Source of the DNA: Heterodera schachtii | Lineage: Eukaryota > Nematoda > Chromadorea > Rhabditida > Heteroderidae | Length of the DNA: 64,000 nucleotides | Direction: 5' to 3' | Assembly: GCA_023374025.1 (NCBI GenBank) | Contig: SIJG01000183.1 | Span: 115,658-179,657 of the forward strand | Shown here: positions 21,504 through 31,956 of the stretch, in pieces | How the letters are laid out: every line of letters begins with the position of its first letter | Position numbering within the stretch: position 1 is the first letter of the stretch | Program-made: the position numbers and the translations under genes | The notes under the pieces: generated by a model | Database searches by the model: none | The model's input: only the letters and a program-made list of their open reading frames with translations | What the model was told of the DNA's origin: nothing

Positions 21504-21756
21504 CGCTGACCAACGAAATGTCCAAGCCTCGAAATGTCCAAGCCACGAAATGTCCAAGCCACGAAATGTCCAAGCCTCGAAATGTCCAAGCCACGAAATG
21601 TCCAAGCCTCGAAATGTCCATAAGGGTAAAAAAGACGAAATGTCCAAAACTCGAAAAGCTCATAAAAACCCGGAAAAGGAGTTTAATTTAGGGTTTTCGG
21701 GGTCGCTGAGTACAAATACGACCTTTATATAACCCATTTCCTAATCCTAGACCCAG
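21504..21756 (+). repeat. MULE left TIR with 16-bp minisatellite
   Basis: Seven or so units of CGAAATGTCCAAGCC(T/A), then about 130 bp of single-copy TIR (AAAACCCGGAAAAGGAG and following). The right arm matches with scattered differences. Confidence 0.8.
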
Positions 21757-21975
21757 ATATAAACATAAAATAGCAAAAAAAAATTCAAGGCTTCGTCAAA
21801 GGGCGCTGATCAAAATTCGAACAAGTTTTAGGATTCCTAGGTGATCCGAATTCTATCTGTAAGCATTCGAATAATATCTCTGGGCTTTAGGCACACTAAA
21901 CTTCATACATTGAAAGTGAATAAATTTATTAAATAATTCAATAAAATTCATCATGGAACATGGACAATCGAATCA

Positions 21976-22430
21976 TCAAAATTCAAAATCCTTTAATTTT
22001 CCTGCGTATCCTTCAATTTGTAGACCGAGGGCCGTCATAAGGTCATGAATTTCACCGTTGTTGTTGTACGACGCGTCCGCTAAAATTCGCATAATGAGCG
22101 CGTCCTGCAGGATGTATCGCTTTTGTCGCTTGTGAATGAAGTGGCGAGCAGATCGGGCAGCGTACACCTGTCTGTCGATGCTTTCATTGACTCCACAGAT
22201 GAAGTCCGAGAGTGCCGGGTGGTGACAGAGACCTTTCAAACATATTTTTTAAAATTTGCCTGTAGTAAATTAAAAAACAACCATAAAATGCAGATGGGTT
22301 GCCACCAGTCCATTGTTTGTACGAGCGAGGGCAGACGTGGCCTGAGAGTGCATGTTCCAAATTGGAATTGGGAAGTGGGGCGCCCGAAAGATTTCGTCCT
22401 CCCACGCTGGAACTGAATTTTTTTATTAAA
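21976..22430 (-). pseudogene. MULE transposase C-terminal remnant
   Basis: From about 22420 downward one frame reads FRAPHFPIPIWNMHSQ followed by ARTNN, the conserved 'F.i..WN......RTNN' segment of MULE transposases. The frame then changes, and 22239-21976 is open for 87 codons with HHPALSDFI, the usual continuation after the ...GWH... helix. The catalytic Asp residues upstream are missing. Either a short intron with acceptor CTACAG near 22258-22263 or a frameshift separates the pieces. Confidence 0.55.
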
Positions 22431-22725
22431 TTAAAATGGATGAATTGATTAAAGAATTTGCCTGAAGGCGCTGTCGAAGTCGATAGCGGGCTCAACGAAT
22501 ATTGAACAATCTGCTCCCGTGGACATCGACGTTTCCCAACAATTTTTTCTTCTCACGCCGCATCATTTCAGTCAACGCATTGTTGGAACTCATGGCACAA
22601 ATGCTTCATCCGTTGCTGATCGCCTCACTTTTGACAAAATTCGGGTCGGCTTCAGACATGGCTCGGCCAGGACACTTTCTTTTATTTTCTGCCGCTTTGA
22701 CTCTGCCTTTAATACAAAACATTAA

Positions 22726-23192
22726 TTAATCATTTTGATTTAAACAAACTTGTTGTTTCTGAGGTGCTGGGAGATGTTTTGTTCTCTTTGACTCGAGGTT
22801 CCAGTAGCACCGGTTTCGCCGTTGTTTGTGATGTTTGCATATGCCTGAGCAACTGCGATTTGTGCATCTCCAGCGATTTCCTGAGTGGTGTGTGAAGCGA
22901 AAGCCTGAATAGTTTAGAATTAAATTTATCGCGGCACTTCAAACATACCGTTCAACCATAGACAAGCTCCCCCAAAATTGGTCTTTCCGCGCTCAAAGGT
23001 CACTGTTGAAAGTTCAGCCTCGTTCAAAGTTTGTTGTTCAACATTGTCGGAAGTTATCACGGCATGCGATTCGTCAACCTCCACTCCAAAATTCACGGCC
23101 ACCTCAGTTGTGTTTGAAATGCCTGACAAATAACGCTTCTTCCGACTTTTTTGTAGACTTTCAAGTTTATTACGAATCATTTGTTCGATCAA
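22726..23192 (-). pseudogene. MULE FLYWCH-type zinc-finger exons
   Basis: Exon 1 (23192-22949) ends at ACG|GTATGT and exon 2 (22904-22726) follows CTATTCAG; G + GC rejoin as a Gly codon. Across the junction the sequence reads LWLNG-FRFTHHSGNRWRC, then Cys and a His pair (CKHH), the aromatic-Trp-Cys-Cys-His layout of FLYWCH fingers, which bind DNA and often precede MULE transposases. After about 60 residues exon 2 reaches a stop at 22726-22728. The region beyond (22725-22450) keeps transposase-like fragments, such as an IDFDSAF motif resembling the MULE DFE region, but broken by stops. I read the gene as a decayed transposase N-terminus rather than a free-standing host factor. Confidence 0.5.
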
Positions 23193-23265
23193 TGAATAAC
23201 AAAATCTGAAGACAAAAAACAGCAGATATTTTAACCGAATTTTGAGATTTTTCTTATTCGGCTGG

Positions 23266-23499
23266 GTCTAGGGTTAGGCAAGGGGCAATATAAAGGTCGT
23301 ATGTGTACTCAGCGACCCCGAAAACCCTAAATTAGACTCCTTTTCCGGGTTTTTATGAGCTTTTTCGAGTTTAGGACATTTCGTGTTTTTTACCCTTATG
23401 GACATTTCGAGGCTTGGACATTTCGTGGCTTGGACATTTCGTGGCTTGGACATTTCGAGGCTTGGACATTTCGAGGCTTGGACACTTTGTAGGGGCGCC
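23266..23499 (-). repeat. MULE right TIR with 16-bp minisatellite
   Basis: Reverse complement of the left arm, with about six minisatellite units. The outermost unit has changed to ACACTTTGT. Confidence 0.8.
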
Positions 23500-23507
23500 A
23501 TATTTAT

Positions 23508-24895
23508 TGGTTTTTTACCTTTTTATATAAAAGGGTTTTTTAAGTGCCAATTTTATAAAAAATTAAATCCAGTAAACTAATTGCTTGAAAAATTTTTGCA
23601 GCACTTTTTCAATTCATTTTATATTAACAGGGTTTTTCTCTACATTAAAAATTTGAAGCAATTTGGTCAAATTAGAAAATATTAAGTTAAGCAAAGTAAA
23701 TGAGAAGAATAAAAATTAAATTAATACCTGCTTTTATAATTTTGACTATATTATATACATATTAATTTAAAAAGTGATAATTGAAGGATAATTTATAGAA
23801 AACGAAATTTCATAGTCAAATTTTCATGTATTTATTTGACAATTTGTAGCGTCATTTTTTCGACCGAAATATTAAATTACACCGTCAATGATTTACTAAT
23901 ATATTGACTATGACGATACGACCCAAATTTTATGGTCATATAAATAAATTTTATCGCATAAAAAAGGCGTTATAATGTAAAAATAAGAGAATATTTACAA
24001 AAACATTTTGAAAGCTTAAGAAGTGGAATTTGTTGCGATAAATTGTATGATGATAAAATACAAAAACAAATATTTATAGAATGTCAAATCAAATAATAAG
24101 ATAATAAAGTCAAAGGCGAAATTTAGAACCAAAATCGTAAAAAGATGAATGAAAGTAATGGCCCCGCCCCGACAATGGTTTTTTTGTTTGCATATTTTAA
24201 TGTTAGTAATTTCATTAATCATTCTGTTTACATATGAAACTGATTTACCATTTTTTCTTGGTTTATTTTAAAATTTCACAATTATGTAAAATTATAAAAT
24301 AATAATAATAAAAATCTTTAACAATAAATTTGGATGTCTTAAAGTAGGACCAAAATAATAAACCATAAAATTTAAAAATGAAATAAATCATGTGCCTTAA
24401 AAGAAAATAAGGCAAATATTCACTATTTATTAGACAGTTTGTTCAGTCATTTTGGTTGTAGGATGTCTGTAGTATGATGCTAACATTACTTGGGTACTGT
24501 ACTATCTAGAAAATTGCATGCGTAGATTCAACTCAACTCCTTTTAGGGCGCTAAAATTCTGATTACGCCCGATCACTGAAAGCCGACCCAGAAATTATGC
24601 ATAAAAAGCATTATAATTTACTCAAATGGCAAATAAATGTTTCAATGCAAAAAACTTGGTAATAGATAGAAATATATAATTGTGGGGATAAATATAGTGG
24701 ATCAATTCGCGATTTATGAGTAAATATTGATAACAAATTAAATTATAATGCATATTTACATATACGTTCCTTGTTGAGAATAATTAATATAAATCACATA
24801 AAATTTGGATCACATTATAAAAATTATCACAAAGGATAATGACGAATGAATTGGAAGGTAAGGACAAGTAGGCGGCACTGACACTGTTTGGCTTG
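23508..24895. other. AT-rich intergenic
   Basis: No convincing gene. Hydrophobic frames here (for example around 24016-24222) are driven by A/T composition. Confidence 0.5.
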
Positions 24896-25810
24896 TTAGC
24901 TTCTGGGAATTCTGTCAAGGAATCTCAAAAAATAAAAGATAATTTAAATTATTTAAATGATTTTTACTTATAAATAGCTTCTGCTTCCATTGTCCCCTGT
25001 GCCATCAATTCGTCTATCAACGTAAATTTTAACAATTATCATAAAATATTTCGAATAGGTTGAATTAATAATTAAAACATACCTCTCTTACTATGTCAGC
25101 AGATTGTTGCATTTTAACCTTGACAATGTCCATTCGTTCATGCTGCAGTTGTCGACGTCGACGTCCGATGATCGTTTCCAATTCAGCCGGAATTGTCGGT
25201 TTAAGGTGTGGCAGTCTTCGATCTTCCGGTGTTTTGATCATGTTCGAACCGCAGTGCCTTCAAAAAGGTGGTTTTTTTAGTGAATTTGTCAATATAAATT
25301 TTTTTGATTAATTATTATCGAGCCTTTTTTATTATTTTTACGACTTACAATCAGTTCGGCAGCAATTTCTGCGCCTGGCATATCTGCGGAACCTCCATGT
25401 ATGTCGATGTTGCAAAAAATGAAGTCTTCGGCGACCAAACTTCCTGAAAATCATAGAAATAAATTCTGAATATATCAATTATAATTCACCAAGAAAATAG
25501 TCAATCAGCGCTTCCATTTCCGTTTTGTTGAAGTTTGCCTGATATGCAATTTTTGTGACCCCGCGGTAGGAGAAATCGCCCTCTTTTCCTGGTATTATTG
25601 TGAGCTGTAATAGTAAAAATTTTAAAAGCTAATTGTTATTTTTGTTCCAAATACCTTTTTCACTTTTCGGCAGAATTTGTTACTGTGGCACCCGAAAGCA
25701 TGTCCTATTTCGTGGGTAGCTTCCCGCCTTTTGTCCAAATGCCCAACTTCATTTTCGACGCAGAAAGTCAAATGAAAGAAGAAGACAAGGAAATAAAGAA
25801 AGAGCTTCAT
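24896..25810 (-). CDS. spliced gene for a small secreted protein (unknown family)
   Basis: Four exons join in phase: 25810-25655, 25604-25490, 25443-25349 and 25257 onward, with GT-AG introns of 50, 46 and 91 bp (ATTACAG, TTTTCAG and TTGAAG acceptors). ATG at 25810 follows TTTTAAG-GACACA. Residues 1-19 form a clear signal peptide (MKLFLYFLVFF...). The mature part has Cys in FGCHSNKFC and FIFCNIDIHGG. Read in phase, exon 4 ends at TAA 25201-25203, giving 140 residues. However, the +1 frame of exon 4 is open for 58 codons to a GAG|GTATGT donor at 25083, and two further exons (25013-24968, 24923-24896 ending TAA) fit the exon-length phase. So the true 3' structure is unresolved: early stop, compensating indels, or an unrecognised splice. 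No domain recognised; secretion makes an effector or cuticle role possible, but that is a guess. Confidence 0.65.
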
Positions 25811-25970
25811 TGTGTCCTTAAAATTGTAATTAAAAATTTTATGAGTACCTCCCAAGCAAATGAGTGGTTTATTTGCACAATTTTAGCTAATCATCACAAA
25901 TTTAATTAATTTAATGATAAAGAACTCACATGATTTTTTAAACCTTTAATTACTTCTGATAGTGAAAAAA

Positions 25971-26272
25971 TCATTCTTTTTGAAAAGTAAAATGTTGATC
26001 TCCGTAGCCGTCTTGTTCTTCTTGTAAGAGAAACCAACACCTTTCGTGCTGTTCTCGCTCTTCCTTTTGCTCCTCATTCCGCATCGAATGCTCTGGCTCT
26101 CTTGGCCGTAACATCATCCGATAATTCCATGTCTCGTCCTCCTCCTGCCACTCAGAATATTTTAGTGGAATGTTCCACTCGCCCAGCTGCCAAGGTGTTT
26201 CGTTTTGTGGCACGGCACAAACAACGTGTCGTTGTTCCAGCTGTTGTTGTTGCTGCTGCTGCTTCACTGTTG
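25971..26272 (-). CDS. Gln/Glu-rich 3' exon of an unknown gene
   Basis: Follows a CACATTCAG acceptor at 26273-26280 and ends with a stop at 25971-25973. The open frame starts with a Gln run (seven Gln) and continues for about 98 residues rich in Glu, Gln, Trp and Arg (for example PWQLGEWNIP and EWQEEDETWNY). It is much less AT-rich than the flanks, so selection on coding is likely. A tiny upstream exon with GTAAGC donor (about 26408-26379) fits in phase. No domain recognised; coiled-coil or low-complexity character. Upstream exons may lie in the GC-rich block at 26423-26650. Confidence 0.45.
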
Positions 26273-26422
26273 CTGAATGTGATAATATATAAGTTTCTTG
26301 CGATTAAATAGCGCAAAAATGACAAGACAAAGCAAAATGTAAAAGACGTGTTTTTGAAAAACAATAAGTAATGCTTACTTGGTCTGTCGTATTTTTTATC
26401 TTTTACGCCTCAACTATGAATG

Positions 26423-26650
26423 TGTAGGAAAATTGGAAGAAGGTCAGTCCGGCAGTTGGGACCGACTCCCCGAAAGGCCCATCCTCAGCGGCGCCATTTC
26501 CTCACAGAGGATTCCTCTTTTGCTTTAGCCTCTGCTTCCTTCATCATAAGAGTATTCTCTAGAATCTCGCGGCAACTTTGTTCCTCATCGGCTCGGGTGC
26601 ACATGCGTCTCGGGCGTCAACTAAGGCCATTGAGGCCCAACACTGTTACA
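26423..26650 (-). other. GC-rich block, possible exon(s)
   Basis: 228 bp of balanced composition in AT-rich DNA. On the minus strand one frame is open for about 43 codons (MCTRADEEQSC..., Glu/Lys/Ala-rich) and contains a possible GTGAGG donor; the opposite strand is also open. The block starts TGTAGG and ends TTACA, LTR-like termini, but no matching repeat or target duplication is seen. Either exons of the neighbouring Gln/Glu-rich gene or a solo element. Undecided. Confidence 0.3.
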
Positions 26651-27469
26651 TAAATAAATAAATAATTTATTGAACGGTTTTAGCTCGGTTAGTTAAAAGT
26701 TATACCTCAAATGGTGATGATTTTTGCTTGTCTGTTGATGAAGCAAAATCAATATTTGGTGAGCGTTGAATACATATAATGCAAATGCTTCTGCTTAGGT
26801 GTGATGTATATTTTCTTTAAAGAAGCGCATGAGTTGGCATTTCTTTAAAAACTAATGAATTGTTAAGCAAATACATTCCCCGATATTACAAAATGCGAAA
26901 TAATATCCTTAAATAGGGTTATAAATTACGAATAATTGAATTAAAGCTATTTCTGATAAAGAAACAGTGGACAGAATAAAGAAAGAGGGAAAACAATTTT
27001 ACGAGGCATAAAAAGAAGATACAATATTTGAAAAAAACTAATATGTTTTATCTGTTTTTCTGGGTATGCGTCTGGCATGCACGTTTCGAACGAATGCATT
27101 AACTATACGATAAAAATAAACCGTCTTAATTTTAATGAATTAGATAAATTTGGGTTAAAGGTACTGATAGGCCATGCCCCCTCTACTGAATCTTTGTATC
27201 GGAGGGCTTATTCGTGTACAAAAAATGAAAAATTAAAAAAAAATAGTACACCAAGCAGTATACTATATTCATCGAGAATCTCGATTCATTAAGAAAATGC
27301 ATCTCATTTTGAGCACATTTATAATCCTATTATCAAAAAATATAAGATAAATTCTACTCAAAATATTATTTTTAAAACTAATTTATAAAATTTTGGTCTA
27401 GTTGTTTTGGGGATGGAGAAGGTGCTATAGAGAGAAAATGAGTACAGAGAATTCAAAATAAAACCAAAC

Positions 27470-28202
27470 ATTTTAAAAAGATCAAAGGTTCTGGCAATTT
27501 GTACATCAAACAGAGGCTGACCGCGCAGTTGTGGAAATGTTCCATCATTCATGTACAACCTGTAGGGAAACGTAAGGTTAAGAATTTTCTTTTTGCATTA
27601 ATATTAGACATTTTCCCGATTTTAAATATTGATAGGTACATTTCATTTTTTAAATTTGCTAAGAATGGACAAATTTCCGATTTTTGAGGCCCTTTCAACT
27701 ATGAACTGAATAAGAAAATCAGAATTTTCATGATATCCCATTATGCTACTTCATTTACAAAAAAAGGAGAAAATAACCTTTTTTAAATCAAATCACTAAA
27801 AAATTAGGTATTTTGGCGAAAATTTTACAAAAATTGTCATTTTTTGTTACTTTTTTGAAAAAAGTAAGGTTGAAAAATAAAACCCCCTGAATTAGAGTCC
27901 CCCTTGAAATAAACCCCCTTTGAGGGGGGTTGAAAAATAGACCCCAGTGGGTTCTATTATAGGAAATACGGTAAATTTTAATTTATACCGCAGATCGGCG
28001 GAGCACATTTCAACGACTCTGTCCAATGTGATCACGTAAAAAGTATCATGGCCCTAAATTAAAAAAGCATTAAATTTTTTAGTAATTTATAAAATTTAAT
28101 ATTAAATTTTTTTTATGTTGATTTACATATTTTTTGACAAAAAGTCCTTTTCCACATGTTTGGCACGTTTGACTGGTGTGTTCCATCCAACCGTTTGAAA
28201 AC
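27470..28202 (-). CDS. three short exons of an unrecognised gene
   Basis: Exon W 28202-28127 (acceptor TTTTCAG, donor GTAAAT), exon X 28053-27989 (acceptor ATTTAG, donor GTATAA) and exon Y from 27559 (acceptor CCCTACAG) to about 27470. The phases agree: W to X at phase 0, and X to Y with CG|G giving Arg. The chain has coding character (RAKHVEKDFFVKKY, then GHDTFYVITLDRVVEMC, then LYMNDGTFPQLRGQ). The X-Y intron (429 bp) contains the C-rich repeat at 27880-27972. No family recognised. 5' exons and 3' end unknown. Confidence 0.48.
27880..27972 (+). repeat. C/G-tract repeat with AAATACGGTA end
   Basis: Contains CCCCC and GGGGGG tracts and ends GGAAATACGGTA, like the right end of the element at 3945-5158. 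No partner terminus is visible, so a truncated relative. Confidence 0.5.
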
Positions 28203-28494
28203 TGAAAATATGTAAAAGTGATAAAATTTTGTGCATTGAAATAAATTTTTTGAATTAATAACCTATCAATTACTCAAAAAATCCTCAAAAGTTTGCCAAT
28301 TTATTGTAGGTTTTAATTTTTGGCAATTTTTGCATTATTAATTATTATAAAAATGAATGGGTTAAATAAGTGTCAAGAAAATGCATCATGGAAAAAGCTT
28401 AAGTAAAAAATGCGTCCTTTATATTTATGACACTAAAATTTTCAGTGACGCATTTCCCGACAGCCGTTAAACATGTATAGTTAAATTGTCCTTT

Positions 28495-28830
28495 GACCCA
28501 AATTTTTTAGCAAAATTTCTCGAGAATATTGAATAATTTAAGTTTCGTACAACTGATAAATTTATGTTAAAAATAAAAATTTGGAAACTTTCGATTTTGA
28601 GGTTGATTATTCGCTAAAATTAGTAAATTTTTGTTTAACGTCTTTTTTCTTCCAAAATGATTATAATACCAAATTTAGTCAGCCATTTATGACTGTTTTA
28701 CTTTACATTTTGCGAATTTGTAAAATTTTGAGAAAGTATACAATTAATTGGAAAATTTTTATTTGTATTTTTGAATTTTATTTCAATATTTCGCGATTTT
28801 TGGTCCATATTTTATGGCCATATGAAGAAC
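28495..28830 (-). repeat. dispersed ATATGGACATAAA repeat (copy 2, inverted)
   Basis: Reverse complement of much of 15178-15545, sharing TTTCTCGAGAATATTGAA and CCATATTTTATGGCCATA. Diverged by several indels. Confidence 0.6.
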
Positions 28831-29582
28831 AATTTATTTAGATTTAAAAATAAGAAAAAAACATTACGAAATGCAAATCAGTTGCATGCCATGGTCCAGT
28901 GCCAAATGAATCAGTATCGGAGAAGAGTTGAAATCGCGTCCGAATTTGGTGGCCAACGGAATTTATGCGGTCGGATCAGCGACTGCGAAGCAAAGAATGA
29001 GTCTGACAAAAAATATTTCTTTATTTAAATTATTAAATTGAAGTAACAACTTTCATTTATCAATTTTTATATTTTTAGTTAACAATTAAATGGAATTTTT
29101 GTTGACTGACGGTGGCAGAGATATTAATTAAAAAATTTATGTTCTTCCAAATTCTAAAGCCCAGATTTTCATTTTTATGTATTTCTGGTATTTTTTTCAT
29201 TTGTTTACGTACCAGATAGAATTGTTTAAATTTAATTATCAAATAAATTTCTATTCGAATATTTTGGGGTTTTAAAGCATATTTGTGGAATTTTTAGTGC
29301 ATATTTTATGCGCATATTTAGTATTTTTTAATGCATACACCTTTGAAAAGAAAAAATTTTTATAGAAATTAATGAAATTTTAGCACCGAAATAAATTATT
29401 TTTGGATTATTAAGCTATCAAATTGCTCAAAAAATGCTCGAAGGTTTGTCAATTTTTGGGTAATATGGGCGTTGCTAAAGATACAAAATTTCATTCTAAT
29501 TAAGTTTACATAATTTTAAAATATTGAATTAAAACTTAAAAATTTTTGTTTTTCAAAAATAATACAATAATAATTACTGTAC

Positions 29583-29740
29583 CTGGTCACTATTGGCGAA
29601 TAGGTTAAGCACGTGTACAATAAATTGGCGTTGGACGTAAACGGAAGAACGGAAGAACATGTGCAGCTGATTGTTGCTGGACAGTTTGAGGGCGGTGAAT
29701 TGGGCATAGGCAAGAAGGACGGTAAAGAGCCAATGTGAAC
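29583..29740 (-). CDS. possible exon (strand uncertain)
   Basis: 158 bp of balanced composition. On the minus strand it is bounded by TTGAAG and GACCAG|GTACAG and is open for 52 codons (2 + 156 nt). On the plus strand an AATAG acceptor is followed by a 44-codon frame ending at a stop at 29739. Both readings look protein-like. I favour minus because the exon chain at 27.5-28.2 kb is on that strand. No family recognised. Confidence 0.3.
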
Positions 29741-30120
29741 CTTCAATTAAAAGAACTTTATCAAATCAATTTAACTAACATTTCAGAAGGACTTAGAATC
29801 TTTTTTATTTTATTTTAAAGATTAAAGTATTAGAACAGCTTTTTAAGGAATGTTGCTTTTTCCAAAATCAAGAAAAAAGTAATCTTTTTGAAATTTTGCA
29901 GTAGAAAATATGCTTAAAATTCCAAAACTTAGGGGCGGCACCGCCACCAAACCTAATTTGTAAATATATTTAATTTATTTATTTTAAGTTTTTTTTAAAT
30001 ATTAAATTTTTAGGCGAAATAAGACGTAGTGAAAATGAATACACAAAAAATTTGTTTGTCAGATTTGTACGCACCTTTTCCTCTACGCAGTTCGTCTGTG
30101 CCCGGTTTTCTTTTGCTGAG

Positions 30121-30247
30121 TTAAAGCGTGACGGCGCGGCCCAACCGCTTGACGAACACCAATTTTTGAATTCCATCAATGCCATTTTTGCCAGCATAAA
30201 ATCCATTCCGAATTGTTAAACTTTTGTCTGCTTGTGAACCATCCAAC
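30121..30247 (-). CDS. possible 3' exon, related start to exon W
   Basis: After TTTCAAAG the minus strand is open for 41 codons (LDGSQADKSLTIRNGFYAG...) to a TAA at 30121-30123. The first bases (GGTTGGATGG.ACAC/CACA) and the upstream intron sequence match those at exon W (28202), so the two loci share ancestry. Frame choice differs, so it may be a broken duplicate. Confidence 0.3.
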
Positions 30248-30761
30248 CTTTGAAAACAGAAAAACGTTAAAAATTGATAAAATTTAGGCAAAGAAAAAAT
30301 GGTTTTAAATTATTTAGCTATAAAGTTACTCAAAAAATCCTCGAAGGTTTGCGAATTTTTGGAGGAAAATGGGCATTGTTCAAGAATATAAAATTTTCAT
30401 TCTAACAAAGTTTACGAAATTTAATTTAAAATATGAAATTGAATAAAATTTTCAACGAAATTTATAATTTAAATAATATAATTTATAATAAAATTAATTT
30501 TTAATTAAATTAAATTATTGAATACGGAGGGATAATTAGAAAATAAGTTAATAGGACTTATTACAAAGATCATTTATTGTTTTATGTTTTACTTGAAAAA
30601 TCGAATAAATAAATTTATATTTAGAAAAAAAAGAATAATGATAAATATATTAATTCTATAATAAGAAATCGAATCTCATATTTTTTCACTTTTAAAATAG
30701 AAAAACCTAAAAATTCTGCTAAAAAAGCAATGCTTGAACAAATTTAACAATATATTTGCAG

Positions 30762-31037
30762 GATTTGGTGATTTGCGAATACTTTCTTCATTCGACGCGC
30801 CGCGCGGACATCGATTTTAGCGCAATGTTCCACAAAATTTGGGTGGGCGAAGCGAATATCCGGTGCGCAATTATTATTGAAGCAAAATTATTGTGCGCAG
30901 AAAATCGAATTAATTTACGACACTTTACTATGGTTTATCTCAAAAAATTGGCGAAAAAAAACCGCCGGCAAATTTTTAAACCATTTTTATGTATAAAATA
31001 TAAGTCATTGAAGCAGCACATATTTTCAGCATTTTAA
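30762..31037 (+). CDS. possible exon of unknown gene
   Basis: Follows TATTTGCAG; open to the stop at 31035-31037. The first about 60 codons (DLVICEYFLHSTRRADIDFS...) have balanced composition; the tail turns Lys/Phe-rich as in AT-rich noise, so the exon probably ends near 30935. No family recognised. Confidence 0.3.
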   Translation, partial: DLVICEYFLHSTRRADIDFSAMFHKIWVGEANIRCAIIIEAKLLCAENRINLRHFTMVYLKKLAKKNRRQIFKPFLCIKYKSLKQHIFSAF

Positions 31038-31278
31038 ATATTCAATTTGGTTAAAAACCATAATTCGTAAATTATTATATTAAAAATTAGATTTTGATTT
31101 GGGCTCTTGGTATTTTTTTCTCATTCGAATATTTTTACAGTATTTTTTAATTTGAAAAAATAAATTAAAATTTTATTTAATCTATTTTCGATCGGAATGC
31201 AAAATCTAAAGTGCAAATATTTGTTGGATCAAAATTCGATTGAAGCAAAATGTTGCCTATGAGCATTGGGCAAATGAA

Positions 31279-31363
31279 CGGTCTGCTTAGCGACCATGGC
31301 AACATAACGGTCTGCTTAGCGACCATGATATGTAATGCACACGCCGGTCTGCTTAGCGACCAT
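31279..31363 (+). repeat. 20-bp repeat, three copies
   Basis: CGGTCTGCTTAGCGACCATG occurs three times, spaced by 10-15 bp, just upstream of the Helitron coding region. Confidence 0.85.
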
Positions 31364-31398
31364 GGCGAGGCTGTCCGATTTGCGACTATGGTTCGCTG

Positions 31399-31725
31399 CG
31401 GAACCTGCTCCTTCTGGTAGATGTGTGTTCATATTTAGTTCAGTTCTTTTTCCCCATCGTTACCGGCCAACATCCTGGACGAAGCTGGTCCCGCACTTTG
31501 CCAAGACCAGTGGACTGGTGAGAGGTGACGTTAGGATAAACAACGGACCCATTTCACAACTAACTGGGACCTGCTCCTCCGGGAGATGTGTGTTCAGGCC
31601 AATAAATTGGAACCTGCTCCTTCGGGAGATATGTGCTCAGGCAAACAATTGGAACCTGCTCCTCCGGGAGATGTGTGTTCAGGCCAACTAATTGGAACTT
31701 GCTCCTCCGGGAGATGTGGTTACAG
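31399..31725 (+). repeat. ~43-bp minisatellite upstream of the Helitron
   Basis: Units beginning GGAACCTGCTCCT(C/T)CGG start near 31566, 31609, 31651 and 31694 (period 42-43 bp), with a diverged outlier at 31399. Possibly part of the Helitron 5' region. Confidence 0.8.
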
Positions 31726-31956
31726 ACATGTATCTATCTGCACTCAATAATGCCCTTTGTGCAATTAGGGATATGTGAGCGTCCTGTCTGATAGATTTCA
31801 GCAGCGACTTCACTGTGGCGCAGGACAACGATGATCATATTTTATACAATCCTACATTTTTTGCTTGTAAATGTTTATATTGTGTGCAATAATTGGTCAG
31901 TGTTCCTCAAATATCTTTTGCCACACTCGTATTATCCCATTGACTTTGTTTTTCAG

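Larger units (their letters stand above)
21496..23507 (-). mobile_element. decayed Mutator-like (MULE) DNA transposon
   Basis: Long inverted repeats at 21504-21756 and 23266-23499, flanked by ATATTTAT at 21496-21503 and 23500-23507, a candidate 8-bp target duplication (AT-rich, so weak alone). Inside, on the minus strand, are a FLYWCH-like zinc-finger exon pair and the C-terminal part of a MULE transposase. Most of the DDE core is missing, so the copy is non-autonomous. Both arms contain a 16-bp minisatellite. Confidence 0.72.

Noticed and set aside
21516..21620. CRISPR-like array (regular 16-bp units in the MULE arm)
   Set aside because: There are no spacers, the units abut directly, and the same array lies inverted in the other arm of a transposon in a eukaryotic genome.
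21366..23501. Repetitive frames over the MULE arms (KCPSLEMSKPRNVQ-type)
   Set aside because: Translations of the 16-bp minisatellite.
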